Assembly (NCBI GenBank): GCA_947646735.1
Contig: CANTFK010000035.1
Span: 248,001-312,000, forward strand
DNA length: 64,000 nt
Reading direction: 5' to 3'
Source: Peronospora farinosa
Taxonomy: Eukaryota; Oomycota; Peronosporomycetes; Peronosporales; Peronosporaceae
In this document: positions 42,705 to 53,468 of the stretch, piece after piece
How positions within the stretch are numbered: the first letter of the stretch is position 1
How the letters are laid out: every line of letters begins with the position of its first letter
Translations under genes and position numbers: made by a program
Notes under the pieces: generated by a model
What the model was told of the DNA's origin: nothing
Seen by the model: only the letters and a program-made list of their open reading frames with translations
The model's database searches: none

Positions 42705-45614
42705 CTACACAGTATCGTAGCTCTTTCCTTCATTTTCCCACGAATGCTTCCGCTTCTTTTGCGTAAAGCCGGCGGTGATAGACGCAGAGCGCATTGACCC
42801 ACGCAGCTTGCGCACTTGCCACAATTTGCGGACCTCGTCGAAGATGAGCACAGTCGATGCGATGCAACAGATGTAGACCAAATCACCAAATGTTAACGCC
42901 TCAGTCTGGAATGTTGCCTGAAGCGGCGGAAAGTAGATGACAAGGAGCTGGCCCAGCAGCGACGCACCTACTGCGTACGCAAAAAACGTGTTGGAGAGAA
43001 TGCCAATCTCGAAGATGGACTTATCATCTGACCGGCACGAGAGTGCGTTGAACATGTCAAACATGACAAACGTGGTGAAGCTCATGGTACGGTCGCGCCT
43101 ACTAACTGTGCCATCAGAGCTCAGCTCCACCCAGAATACGTAAAGGGTGCCACATACGATGAAGAAAGCTGATGTGAGCACACGATGAATCATGGTACGC
43201 GTGATAATATTGGCATCCTTTGAGCGCGGACCTTCCTTCATCACGTCATGGTCTACCGGCTCCACGCCAAGACTCTGGGCCGGTGGTCCGTCCATGATGA
43301 TGTTAATCCAAAGAATCTGCATGGCATTCAGTGGAGACGGTAGATTGAACAACGTGGAGAACGCGATCAAGCATAGCGCTGAGATGCTCGTACTGAGCTG
43401 AAAACGCAGGAAGTGCTTGATATTGTGGTAAATTGACTTGCCCTCTTCCATGGCGCACAGGATTGTGCTAAAGTTGTCGTCCAGTAAAATCATGTCCGCA
43501 GCCTCTTTCGAAACATCCGTTCCGTTTGTGCCCATGGCAATGCCAATGTCTGCCGCTTTGAGTGCAGGTGCATCATTCACGCCGTCACCAGTCATTGCTA
43601 CCATCAGACCTGCCTCTTGAAAAGCTCGTACGATCTTCAGCTTTTGGTGAGGAGATGTCCGGTAAAACACACATGTTTTTAGAATGCGCTGCTCCAGCTC
43701 CATCATATCCATAATCTCCAGCTCCTGACCCGACATTACCACCTCGTCCACGGCATTTCTTCCCTCCTCATCGCAGCCAGAGCTGCCAAATCTGTCGCTC
43801 GAAATGATATTCACCTTTGCAGCAATCGCAATAGCCGTCTCCTTTGAATCGCCCGTAAGCATGACGGTCTTGACTCCACTCAGCGACAGTTCGAGTACTG
43901 ACTTCTCGATCTCAGCGCGAGGCGGATCTGAAATTCCCATTAGCCCGGCAAATACCATGTCATTTCCCGAGTGCTCACCAAAAGAGAAAGCCAGAACACG
44001 AAGACCACGAGCCGCCATCTGCTGGGATGCTACGAAGATGCGCTCGCGGTCACCCGGAGTCATCTCTTTCTCGCGACCACAGTTATCTTCAATTTTACTG
44101 CAGCGCGACAAAATAGCCTCCGTCATGCCCTTAAGGTGCCAACGAGACAATCCACCCGACAGTGGCTCGCAGCACACAGCCATCCACTTCTTTTCCGAGC
44201 TAAAAGGCACTTCGCTGACACGACGGAACTGCTGAATAACCGAAGGTGTAATTCCCACCTTCTGCGCGCAAAGCAGAACGGCGCCCTCGGTCGCTTGGCC
44301 AAGTACCTCACCGTCCACTATGTTCGCATTGTTGCAGAGTGCACCAGACAACAAGCAGTGGTAAATATGAGGTTGAGATGTCTCTGTAACAGGCTCACCA
44401 CGCATGGTAACGGCTGAGCAAGTCTTCTTGTTGGCCATGTCCGATGCAAATGTCTGGGATGGTGACCACTCTCGCTCGCCAACGCCGTTTACATCAGCAG
44501 TCTCACTCTCGAAAGGAACAAAAATCTCGATCACCTCCATCTTGTTTGTCGTGATCGTGCCCGTCTTGTCCACACAAATCACATTGATGCAGCCAAGCGC
44601 CTCGACGGCAGGAAGTTTCTTCACAATGGCGTGGCGTTTTGCCATCTTCATGACTCCAAATGCCAAGGTGACTGTCACACAGATCGGTAGACCCTCAGGG
44701 ATAGCAGCCACAGCTAACGAGACGCCAATCTGCAGCATGGTCACCACGTCCTTGCGTTGGATGACACCAACGACTACAATCGCTGCGATGACGGCAAGTG
44801 AGAACATACTGAGATGTTTACCCAGCGTGTCCATGCTGTTCTGCAGTGGCGTCCTGCGCTCTTCCACTTGGTGTACTACATCAAAGACCTGTCCAAACTC
44901 TGTGCGTGATCCAGTACCAACCACGACAGCTCGTCCACGACCAGCACGCACTAATGTGCCCATGTAAATCACATTCTTGCGTTCTGCAATCGAGTGTAAA
45001 TGACTATCCGCAATTGCTTCAGTAATCTTAGCAACCGGTGCATTTTCACCCGTTAGACTCGACTCATCAACCTCAAGATCCACTGCTTCCACAAGCCTAG
45101 CGTCCGCTGGAACACGATCCCCCACATCCACTAGTACAATATCTCCAGGCACTAATTCCTTTGCCAAAATATCCACAAGTGTCCCATCTCGTAATGCTTT
45201 GCAATGTGGTGGCATGAGCTCCTTAAGTGCCTCCAGTGTCTTTTCAGAACGATATTCCTGTACAAAAGCCACCATAACGACAATTGTAATGGCTACAGCA
45301 ATGGAAATAGCATCATCTGTATGTCCCATAGCCACACTCAAGATCCCCGACGACATGAGCAGAATAATAAGTGGATCTTTGAATTGACCGAGAAATTTGA
45401 CAACAATTGACTCGGTAACGTCACCCGTGAGCTCATTAAATCCCCATTCGTGCTGTCGTTCACGTACTGAGAGCTTCGAGAGACCGTAATTAACATCGAC
45501 ATGAAGTTCTCGTGTCACTTCTTTGTGGGAACAAGTCGATGCTTGAGTGAGGACACTATTTTCATGCGTTACGAGCGATGACGTGACGTTGTCATTGATT
45601 GGAATCGTAATCAT
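42705..45614 (-). CDS. Secretory-pathway Ca2+/Mn2+-ATPase (SPCA/PMR1 type P2A pump)
   Basis: Pumps Ca2+ and Mn2+ into the Golgi. 969 residues from ATG 45614, chosen because upstream residues to 45713 lie outside the family N-terminus, though that longer form is possible. Features in order: N-domain start GFNELTGD; the TM1-2 region; actuator loop with SLTGEN (187-192); TM4 PEGLP (306-310); phosphorylation site CVDKTGTIT with Asp349; nucleotide-binding KGMTEAIL; hinge TGDGVNDAPALK; and TM6 LWINIIMDGPPAQSLG, whose Asn and Asp form the single Ca2+ site. That TM6 sequence is typical of SPCA and argues against SERCA and PMCA; no C-terminal calmodulin region is present. Confidence 0.95.
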   Translation of the reverse strand: MITIPINDNVTSSLVTHENSVLTQASTCSHKEVTRELHVDVNYGLSKLSVRERQHEWGFNELTGDVTESIVVKFLGQFKDPLIILLMSSGILSVAMGHTDDAISIAVAITIVVMVAFVQEYRSEKTLEALKELMPPHCKALRDGTLVDILAKELVPGDIVLVDVGDRVPADARLVEAVDLEVDESSLTGENAPVAKITEAIADSHLHSIAERKNVIYMGTLVRAGRGRAVVVGTGSRTEFGQVFDVVHQVEERRTPLQNSMDTLGKHLSMFSLAVIAAIVVVGVIQRKDVVTMLQIGVSLAVAAIPEGLPICVTVTLAFGVMKMAKRHAIVKKLPAVEALGCINVICVDKTGTITTNKMEVIEIFVPFESETADVNGVGEREWSPSQTFASDMANKKTCSAVTMRGEPVTETSQPHIYHCLLSGALCNNANIVDGEVLGQATEGAVLLCAQKVGITPSVIQQFRRVSEVPFSSEKKWMAVCCEPLSGGLSRWHLKGMTEAILSRCSKIEDNCGREKEMTPGDRERIFVASQQMAARGLRVLAFSFGEHSGNDMVFAGLMGISDPPRAEIEKSVLELSLSGVKTVMLTGDSKETAIAIAAKVNIISSDRFGSSGCDEEGRNAVDEVVMSGQELEIMDMMELEQRILKTCVFYRTSPHQKLKIVRAFQEAGLMVAMTGDGVNDAPALKAADIGIAMGTNGTDVSKEAADMILLDDNFSTILCAMEEGKSIYHNIKHFLRFQLSTSISALCLIAFSTLFNLPSPLNAMQILWINIIMDGPPAQSLGVEPVDHDVMKEGPRSKDANIITRTMIHRVLTSAFFIVCGTLYVFWVELSSDGTVSRRDRTMSFTTFVMFDMFNALSCRSDDKSIFEIGILSNTFFAYAVGASLLGQLLVIYFPPLQATFQTEALTFGDLVYICCIASTVLIFDEVRKLWQVRKLRGSMRSASITAGFTQKKRKHSWENEGKSYDTV

Positions 45615-46099
45615 AGTGAAGAAATGAGTACCGTCTTTTAAGAGCTGATTTCTCGGGCTGTAGAGAAGGAAAAAAGACTGGAAAAAGATGAGGATGTGAA
45701 GGAGAAACGGCACTAAGTGTTACGTATGATCAAAGAGAAGAAGCACGTGAGGGTGACCACGTAGGAAGCAACACGACGTCGTTGTTTCTACGGTCGTTCG
45801 CTGCAGTAATGGAGTGCGTTTTTATCTGATGAGGGGATTATATCGTTTAAACGAATTGTTTAAATTTATAACTCTTCTAGATTTCAAAATGAGCATGTAG
45901 CCATGTTGTAAACACGTTTCAATTGTCATAAAAAAGAAAAAAAATGTTTCATCTAAAATTGCGAGCCATATAGAGATTAATTGACTTGGCATGGGCGTTT
46001 CAAGTCACTTGCAAGCTTGAGCTTGCGACAAGAGATGCAAAACAAGAAAACACAAATCGGTTCACTTGATCGTCACGTCGGGCTTTGAATCATGGCCAC
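45615..46099. other. Intergenic between SPCA and alpha-actinin
   Basis: 485 nt holding the SPCA 5' flank and the actinin 3' flank on the same coding strand. It is A/T-rich around 45840-45960. No gene is seen. Confidence 0.5.
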
Positions 46100-49042
46100 T
46101 TACACGCTAAAGATAAAGTCCGCAAACTTTTTCGTGTCCACCGTTTTGCCGTCTGCTTCCAAAAGCTCCGGGACGTTCTTCTTGATAAATTCGAGCTGCG
46201 ACGCATCAAAGCGCTCTTCAATCTGCTCAAACGTCAGCTGTTCACCAGTGAGAATGTCCAACGCCTCGTGCACATCGTCCTTTGTAGAACCACTCTGCAG
46301 CTGCTCCGTGCAGAAGGAAGAAAACTGCTCAAACTTGATCTCATCGTTGTCCATCTCGTCAATCTTGTCAAAATAATCGTGACAGTCGTCCTCGCTAAGG
46401 CTCAAGCCAAGACCCTTGCACGCCATGATGAACTCATCGCGAGCAAGAACACCGTCATTGTCCAAGTCAAAGTGGTCAAAGACCTCCTTAATCTCCTTTG
46501 CCTGCTGAGGAGTAAGGCTGCCCACCTCGCTCAGCGCCAATTCCTTCTCCAGCGACTTGACCTTGTCACGCACGGCCGTCTCAAGCGAGGTGAACTGCGC
46601 ACGCAGACCATGGATTGTGTCTGTCGTAAACGGATTCGTGTGCACTTGCAGTCGCTCCAGCTCCTCGTTGATGCGCTCCAACTTCTCCATATCGTCGGTA
46701 AGCGGAGCAATAATTTCCTCCGCCTTCGCCTTCGCCTCTTCAACCTGCGCCAACTTACTCTCCTTCGTTTCAGCAGTCACATCCTCAGAATTGTCGCCTC
46801 CTTCATTCTCCGGGGCGGTCTCGGTTTCAACTGCGGGCTTCACGACCCCCTCAGCAATAGGCATCTCAGCTCCGGTGATTTCAGGGTCTTCAGGCTTCTC
46901 CTCAGTCTCTTCCTCGCACGTGAGAATAGTGTTGGATCGAAACAGTCGGTAATGGAGTTTCGCCATTGAGGTGAACTGGTCCTTGAGCGATCCCTCCACA
47001 ACGTTGATCGACTGCGTGCTCTGAACACAGCGTTCCTTAATACGGGCAGACAGCATCGCAAATTCGCGGCACACCTCATCGCGCGTCTCTACATTCAAAA
47101 GCTCCTCCTCATAGTATCCGCGCTTCTCGGCCAGCGAGCCTAGAAGTTTCTGTACGCGAGCATTTGTCTTCTCAATAAGAGCCACTTCGCTAAAGCGACC
47201 GGCATCCTCCAAGATCTGCTTCTTCTCAATAAGCTTTTCATTCTCGCTTACTACAGCGTTCTGCACCTTAGGGACCAACACAGTGTCAAACTGGTGCTTG
47301 GCAGCAACTACGCCAGCCGTAGACACGTCCTCGAGCTTCGCAGCCGCCTCCACTTCCTCGTCCATCTCTTCGATAACGTACTTGAGATTACGCATCAGCG
47401 CCTTGGCGTCCTTGGCCACAGCATCCACATTTTGCTGTAGACGAAGGCTTTCCTCCAATCTAGCCTTCACACCCTCAATCTTGCTTTCAGCCATAGCGAT
47501 AAAGTTTTTCATCGCCTCCAGCCGCTCGAGCGTGACCTTAGTGTCCGAGTGCTCCTCCGAAAGCCCGTCGGCTTCGCTAATGACCGTAGCTAGGAGCTGC
47601 TTGTAGCGTGGGAGCTCAATATCATGCAGAAAAGCAACGCTCTCGAGCTTCTCCTCTGCGTCGGCAGTGGAGTTGACCTGCAGGTCATCAGCAAAGAGAG
47701 CCAGCGCCTCCTTTTCCTTGGTCCAGCCCTCGACCTTCTCTAGGTCCTTTATCACCTTAGTAAGGAAGATCTCCGTCTTCTGGTAACTTTCCAAGTTTTG
47801 ACGCAGTTTCAGCTCAAAGGCCGTTTCCAGCTCGTCAAGCTGAACCTTAAGCGCCTGCAATTTCTCAATGGGTGGGTTCAAATTTGGTACTGCACGCCCA
47901 TTGTTCTTGCAACTAGCAACCCAACGACCAGCGCATCCTTCCACAGCGACAAACTGCGCCTCTCGCGGTGGTTTCTCGTTCTTCTTGTAGTCAAGGTGAC
48001 GAGCCAACGCTTCTTTGATATCCGGTATGTGGCGAGGCTGGCTGAGCGTCTGCAAGCGTTCCGTCTGCTGCTGAAGCCACTCCAGCAGGCCCGATGCGTT
48101 CTTGTTGAACTCAATCGCGAGTTCCTGGTGGCGCTGCGCAATGTTCAGCGCCTTGGAAATCGTCGTCACGGCCTTCTTCTTCTGCACACCCGATGCGAAT
48201 TCCTTGAAGAGAAGAGAGACGTACGTGGTAATACTCTTTTCATCAGGCTTCGCCTGTCCCGCCACATTCTCCACCTCGAGCAGCTGCGGGATGCGGAACT
48301 TTTCACGAGCAATGTCGAAGGCAAGCTTGACATTGGTTTGTGGATCCTTAAGGTTCAACGCGTTAAAGTCAATAAGCGTCGGCGCATACCGATGAATCAA
48401 AGCACAAAAGGCCATGCCGTCCGCCCAACTACTAGAAAAGTTCTTGACTTGCACGGTCGGATAGTCGGCCAACGACCGATTGACCCAGAGTAGCAGACCA
48501 TCTTTACCAGAGACGCCTTCCACGTCAATCTCAGCCACTTGAAAAGCCTTGATGAGCGTCCACATGAGACCAAGTACCAGTTTATTGTTGCCGTCCAGAA
48601 TATCAGACGAGCCAATGTTCGTGACGTTCACATTCTTCTTTTGCATAAAGGCAAATGCAAAATTGAGATTCTCCATCTTCTGAATCCGCATACGCGGTTT
48701 CTTATTGAATTTCTACACTCATACAAAGTCAATCAAGTAAGTATTCACCACTCATATCTCCCTCTCTTTCTCCTCTTAACAAATAACGTACACGGCACAC
48801 TTTCTCACGGCAGACAATCTGCAGTAGCGAAATAAGACGAATACCGTCCTTCAGGTCTTCGTACAGGTCTTCAATTGTCATTCGTTTACGTGATAAGTAC
48901 GTATTGGCCCACTAGAATCAAACTAATTGTTAGTCCCATATCATCACGTCTCAATAAGAAAAAAAAACATGTCTCCTCGTTCTCTTACTCGTGTAAAAGT
49001 ATTCTTTTGTACATCGACCCATTCTTCATGATATCCAGCCAT
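46100..49042 (-). CDS. Alpha-actinin, actin-crosslinking protein
   Basis: Crosslinks F-actin in cortex and adhesion structures. Three exons on the minus strand: 49042-48989, 48911-48792 and 48712-46100; 928 residues. The first two exons are small but decisive. They encode EWVDVQKNTFTRWANTYL and DLYEDLKDGIRLISLLQI, the start of CH1, which the large exon completes with KMENLNFAFAFMQKKNVNV. CH2 follows (LLLWVNRSLADYPTVQVKNF, WADGMAFCALIHRY), then spectrin-like coiled-coil repeats from ~residue 270 to ~740 with an acidic Glu/Pro-rich insert, and C-terminal EF-hands: a canonical loop DLDNDGVLARDE and a degenerate one (EMDNDEIKFEQF). The first EF loop is Ca2+-competent. Confidence 0.95.
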
Positions 49043-50410
49043 TGTCGTTTACTAAAATATGTCTCTTCTTTCAACGCTTCCGTCTTAAACTTCCTTCTAC
49101 TCTTTCTTCTATAATCGCGTCAAGTAACACGTGGAAGAATGAGATCAACTCTATCAAATAATAAACTTAATATGGATTAAGTCAGACACGGCTGAGGAGA
49201 CTGAGGTGATTTTCGAAATGCTACGCGCCTGTTTCCGATTTTCTCGATTGACGGCCACGTTCTTGTCTCACAAAGTCCTTACGTTAGAATTCTATACAGT
49301 TTCTGTACCGACAGATCGTATATGGGCCCTACCCCTTTGATCGACAAATACCTAGACTTTAGTATAGTCGACCCATGGGTCACAAAACAAACCCACGCAT
49401 TTCACATGTGTATCACGCTTGCATGTGCGTAGAAAAAAGCCAGCAAAAACGGCTTGCTGGTTTGGGTCCAGCAGACTCTTATTAAGTTTGAAGTGACATA
49501 TGCGGACTTTGAAAAGTGCTGAGGTTTGCTCGCAGTCTTGAGAGTACGTAGAAAGTAACTTTACATTCAACTCGTTTGCCTTGCGATCGATCAATTCTTT
49601 TGAAGGTCAATGCGACGGCAACACACGTCAGTTCGTTTCGACACTTTTCCGGACACTTTTTTTTACCGACGCAAAGCTGCGTCGTTGAAATCGTCGCCTT
49701 GCTGCTGCTTGACGAAAAATAGGTTCTACACCTCTTGAGATAGTCGAGTTTTCCATGCTTTGACGAGGTCGAAGGACCGTGCGAACGAACGCGGTCTTGT
49801 CAATAGGACGACAACTTCAACTGTATGTAGCGGACGAAGCAAGTGAACTGTACATTGGGCTCTATGCACGATATCGACGTTTCATTTTGGTTTCTTTGCC
49901 TTGAAAATACTTTGTTCGAGTTCACTGTCACCCATTCTCACCCCGTTAAGCCGCATGCATATCACCATAAATGTCTCAAGTCCAGCCTGAGCTGTTCATG
50001 CAAACTACGTTTCATCTTAATACACTACCATCAAGCTCGTCAAATTGAAGGGCAAGCTTACGTGGCGATTTGAAGACACGAAATGGTGTAGCTTTTCCCT
50101 TTACAATCACGCATCACCTTTTCATTCTTCAACTTCGACTGCATTATACCGACACATTGTGTACGCTGCATGTTTCTGCGGACAACTGACCAAGCGATCG
50201 TTGTGAGTAATAAATGTATACAGTGTTCAGAACTTCGCTTCGTCTGCAGATGAAAGACATGTATCATTCTAATGCATGTAAACAATTAATGGACCCTACA
50301 AGAAAGCCATGGAGTAATAAAACTCTACCAGACTGCGCTCTATTACCTGAGCGTGTAAGCAAATTTGAAATCAGCTAAGATGTAAGAAATGCGGATAAAG
50401 TGCCGGCCCA
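49043..50410. other. Intergenic stretch, no gene seen
   Basis: 1.37 kb between the actinin start and the 3' end of the CobW gene. Short ORFs (such as minus 49594-49352 and plus 49843-50073) have no recognised domain. No repeats were recognised. The actinin promoter must lie in the left few hundred bases. Confidence 0.5.
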
Positions 50411-51802
50411 TTATGCCAATATGTGAATCGTAGGAGGCTGCTGCCTAGTTTCCCCTTCCTGCTTTATCTCTAAAGCTTGGACGAGCTCAAGTTCGTCCAC
50501 AGGAGCCCACACCTTGCGACCGTTGTCGAGCTGGATAGCGTAAGGGTTGCCTTGGTCCCAAAGCTGCACAACTGTGCCAGCCTGGAAGCCTTGATCGCCA
50601 GTGTTAGTCACGACCCTGTCCCCTACTCGAAAGCGGAGGTCTTTTGTTGCTCGACAAGCCAGAAATCCTTCCGTGAGCGCCGAGCGGTCGAGGTTTTTGC
50701 CGATGAAAACAAATCGTGTCTCACGCGTCTCGCCTGGGGCCCAATTGTCAGCGAATCGGCCGTTGAATAGCGTATGCACGCCTTGAAAAACGTACTTCTG
50801 GTCTATGCCAGCGACATTTACAACGCCCTTGAAGCGCAATAAATTATCTCCTTCCGTCTCTAAAAGATCGTCGATCCACTCTTCTAGCAGTGCCACTAGA
50901 ATTGGTTCTTGTAGGGTAAGACCCACGGACGACACTAACGAATGGTTGTGTCGACGCCCATTGTGCTGCTCCTCACCTTCATGCGTGTGATCATGGTCGT
51001 GCTCGTGATCATGGGGGTCATCATCCTTCTTATCTGCGGGCCGATGAGAATTGCTATCTTGCTTACTCTTAAGGAAGTCGGGCTGCCTCTTTAGGATGGA
51101 GTCCAAGCTGAAAGTATGAACATTGAGCAGTAACGCTGGGTTCACTCGACAGTGCTGGCATTCAGTGATCGACACTGCGCTGTTGATGCCGCGAATTTGA
51201 GATCGAATATTCATGAGCTCGGTCTTGCTGACAAGATCCGTCTTGTTGAGAAGGACGCGGTCGGCAAAAGTGATTTGCTCCTGGCACTCATGCTCCACGC
51301 CGGCGCCTGGGCGAAGATGCTGCAAAATGTGCTTCGCATCGATAACGGTGATGATGCCGTCGAGCTCGCACGTTGCCGCTACCAAAGGCTCGGCAAAGAA
51401 GGTCTGCACTACAGGACCAGGGTCGGCCATGCCAGTGGTCTCGATGATGATCCCGTCTAGCTGTTTGTGGTCCCCGTTGCGTTTGATGATCTGAGCGATT
51501 AACCGAACGAGGTCGCCGCGCACGGAGCAGCAGATGCAGCCGTTGCTCATTGTCAGCACCTCCTCGCCCATGTTGAATTTGCGACTCCTGGAATCACCTC
51601 CGGTCAGGTCATTTGGACCGGTAGTTTGACGAATGAGCTGGTCATCGACGCCTACTTCACCAAACTCGTTTTCAATGATGGCAAACTTTTTGCCGTGATT
51701 CTCCGTAAGCAAGTGGTTTAATAGTGTTGTCTTGCCACTGCCAAGAAAACCCGTTAAAATCGTAACGGGGAGCTTTGATGGAGTAAACGATCGCTTGGAC
51801 AT
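50411..51802 (-). CDS. CobW/ZNG1-type metal-chaperone GTPase with extra C-terminal domain
   Basis: G3E-family GTPase of the COG0523 group, which hands Zn2+ to client enzymes. 463 residues, single exon. Walker A GFLGSGKT is at 18-25; the metal-binding CxCC (GCICCSVRGDL) at 89-92; Walker-B-like IIIETTGMADP; NKTD for guanine. A His/Asp-rich linker (HDHEHDHDHTHEG) lies near 275-290, then the CobW C-terminal domain (FKGVVNV, VFQGVHTLFNG). After ~400 comes an additional module, VGDRVV...GTVVQLW...YAIQLDNGRKVWAPVDELE, which resembles a small repeat found in many algal and oomycete proteins. The CPELVP-type client motif of animal ZNG1 is absent at the N-terminus. Confidence 0.9.
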   Translation of the reverse strand: MSKRSFTPSKLPVTILTGFLGSGKTTLLNHLLTENHGKKFAIIENEFGEVGVDDQLIRQTTGPNDLTGGDSRSRKFNMGEEVLTMSNGCICCSVRGDLVRLIAQIIKRNGDHKQLDGIIIETTGMADPGPVVQTFFAEPLVAATCELDGIITVIDAKHILQHLRPGAGVEHECQEQITFADRVLLNKTDLVSKTELMNIRSQIRGINSAVSITECQHCRVNPALLLNVHTFSLDSILKRQPDFLKSKQDSNSHRPADKKDDDPHDHEHDHDHTHEGEEQHNGRRHNHSLVSSVGLTLQEPILVALLEEWIDDLLETEGDNLLRFKGVVNVAGIDQKYVFQGVHTLFNGRFADNWAPGETRETRFVFIGKNLDRSALTEGFLACRATKDLRFRVGDRVVTNTGDQGFQAGTVVQLWDQGNPYAIQLDNGRKVWAPVDELELVQALEIKQEGETRQQPPTIHILA

Positions 51803-52969
51803 CGAGCTGTTTTGCTAATGGAGCCTTTGAGTGGTTGTTCAAGTCTGCGAACGGGTGAGAAATGGAAAGTGGGAGCGTCATTTGCTCCAAAAGTTTTGCT
51901 AAAAACCAATTGATCTCAAGTCTCCATGCTGGTTCAAGTAAGACAGATCGGTACACCACCGTCGGACAGGATGAGTACTTGCCTTATGGTGTCCTTTGTG
52001 GATTACTTGTATTACAGGTTGTGCAGATACTAATCAGTAGGTATTCGACTATAACCGGTACAGGTATTGTCCGTTACGCCTGATTCCGCCGTCGGGTACA
52101 ATTGTTTACCCTACTCAATACTATTCCGACGGCGGTACAGTTTGTTAAAACTGCAGGAATTAATATACCGAAAATAGAATGACAATCATCAATTCAATAA
52201 AAGCTAATAGAAAACTAATGCAATTTTTTTATAGGATACAGAGTGATCAAGTAAGACAGGAACTCGACGTTACAACACCTGCAAAGTCAAAGCTCAAGAT
52301 TATTTAATGTTCCGCCAGTATTAACCCACCGTGACTTCTTGTGTATGTAGCCGAGCTGCACAGCTCATTAGCCAGAGGAAGACTTTAGGCTGAAAGCCTC
52401 TTAGCTCTAGAGAACTAAATAAATTTACGGCTAAAAGCCACTTAGTTCAAAGGAGCTAATTAAACGACTTAAAGTCACCCTGTTCTAAGGAACGAGAATA
52501 TAGACTTTTAGCCTGCAAGCAATAAGCTTAAGGTTTAGAAAACCTACGCACCGAGTGCAAGAACAAGCTACAAGCTTAAAGGTTCAGAGAACCAACGCAC
52601 GAAGTGCACAAGAGAACAAGTCAGAACGACTTGTGATGTTAAACTCAAAATGAGAACTGATTTTATTTATGCTTTATCATTTAATGAATAGTCCTACTCT
52701 AAGTACCCTACAATAGATTAATTACTATAATGGTACTTATTATATGCAGACTTTGCAATAGGACGACGTATCGTCTAATCATCTGTGTATGATGTACTTA
52801 TATCAGCGTTATCGATTTATCGAATCCTAATCGGTAAGATACGGTATTCGGTAATACCGTATCTTAACGCTTATACTTAATACCTCTCTAAAGAGAAGTA
52901 TCAAAATGCATTATACGCAACAAAAGGAAACTTCAACCGTAAACTTTCGGAATGATGTTACAACCGTCG
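51803..52969. other. Repeat-rich intergenic stretch with hairpins and a short tandem repeat
   Basis: No gene. At 52330-52640 there are several small hairpins (TTTAGGCTGAAAGCCTCTTAG, trimmed core AGGCTGAAAGCCT) and a ~50-nt unit starting AAGCTTAAGGTTTAGAAAAC that is repeated next door as AAGCTTAAAGGTTCAGAGAA. Both units contain ACGCACSRAGTGCA. This could be part of an old LTR ending in the hairpin at 52970-52984. Confidence 0.5.
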
Positions 52970-53460
52970 TGTAACCCCGTTACAGTGTCGGTCCATGTAA
53001 CGGGTGATCCCGTTACATGATATTGGCACTAATATTAAGTGACAATAAAAATATTATCTATATAATAATATTCGATTATATATCCTTTGTTATAAACCAT
53101 CGGGTATCTCAAGTTTTAAGATTCAAGTGCTATATCGTTGGACGGTGTCACCTGTCTGATCGGCTGTCTGACAGCTTTCCATGTGGGACCACGAGGAGAG
53201 GATCGTGCAGATGGGAAAGGGAGAGACAGGGAAACAGCTTGACAAATGGGACGACCAAGCAAAACCCCCTGACAGTTGGGACAGGGCAATACGGCTGTAA
53301 TGTGGTACGAGATGGGCAGGTAAGATCAGTACCATCTGACAAGTACATGGTCAAGTTTCTGGAGTGCATGTTGTAGTATTAACAAACGAAAGTAGTTAAT
53401 GATAAATATGTTTTACTTTTACTTCAACCTACTTCTCTATAAGTGCATCGTTACCTTTCC
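52970..53460 (+). repeat. Copia LTR/leader, hairpin-tip family
   Basis: A dyad TGTAAC-CCC-GTTACA lies at 52970-52984; 11 nt further on, the LTR tip TGTAACGGG-TGAT-CCCGTTACA starts at 52996. The A/T-rich block after it matches 14142-14250. The sequence runs up to the gag-like ORF at 53469, so the segment contains the LTR plus leader. Its internal LTR end was not fixed. Confidence 0.6.
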
Positions 53461-53468
53461 TTCAGGTT

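Noticed and set aside
46085..46969. Open frame of 294 codons on the plus strand opposite alpha-actinin
   Set aside because: Leu/Arg/His-rich translation typical of antisense to a Glu/Ala/Lys-rich coiled coil; the minus frame is clearly alpha-actinin.
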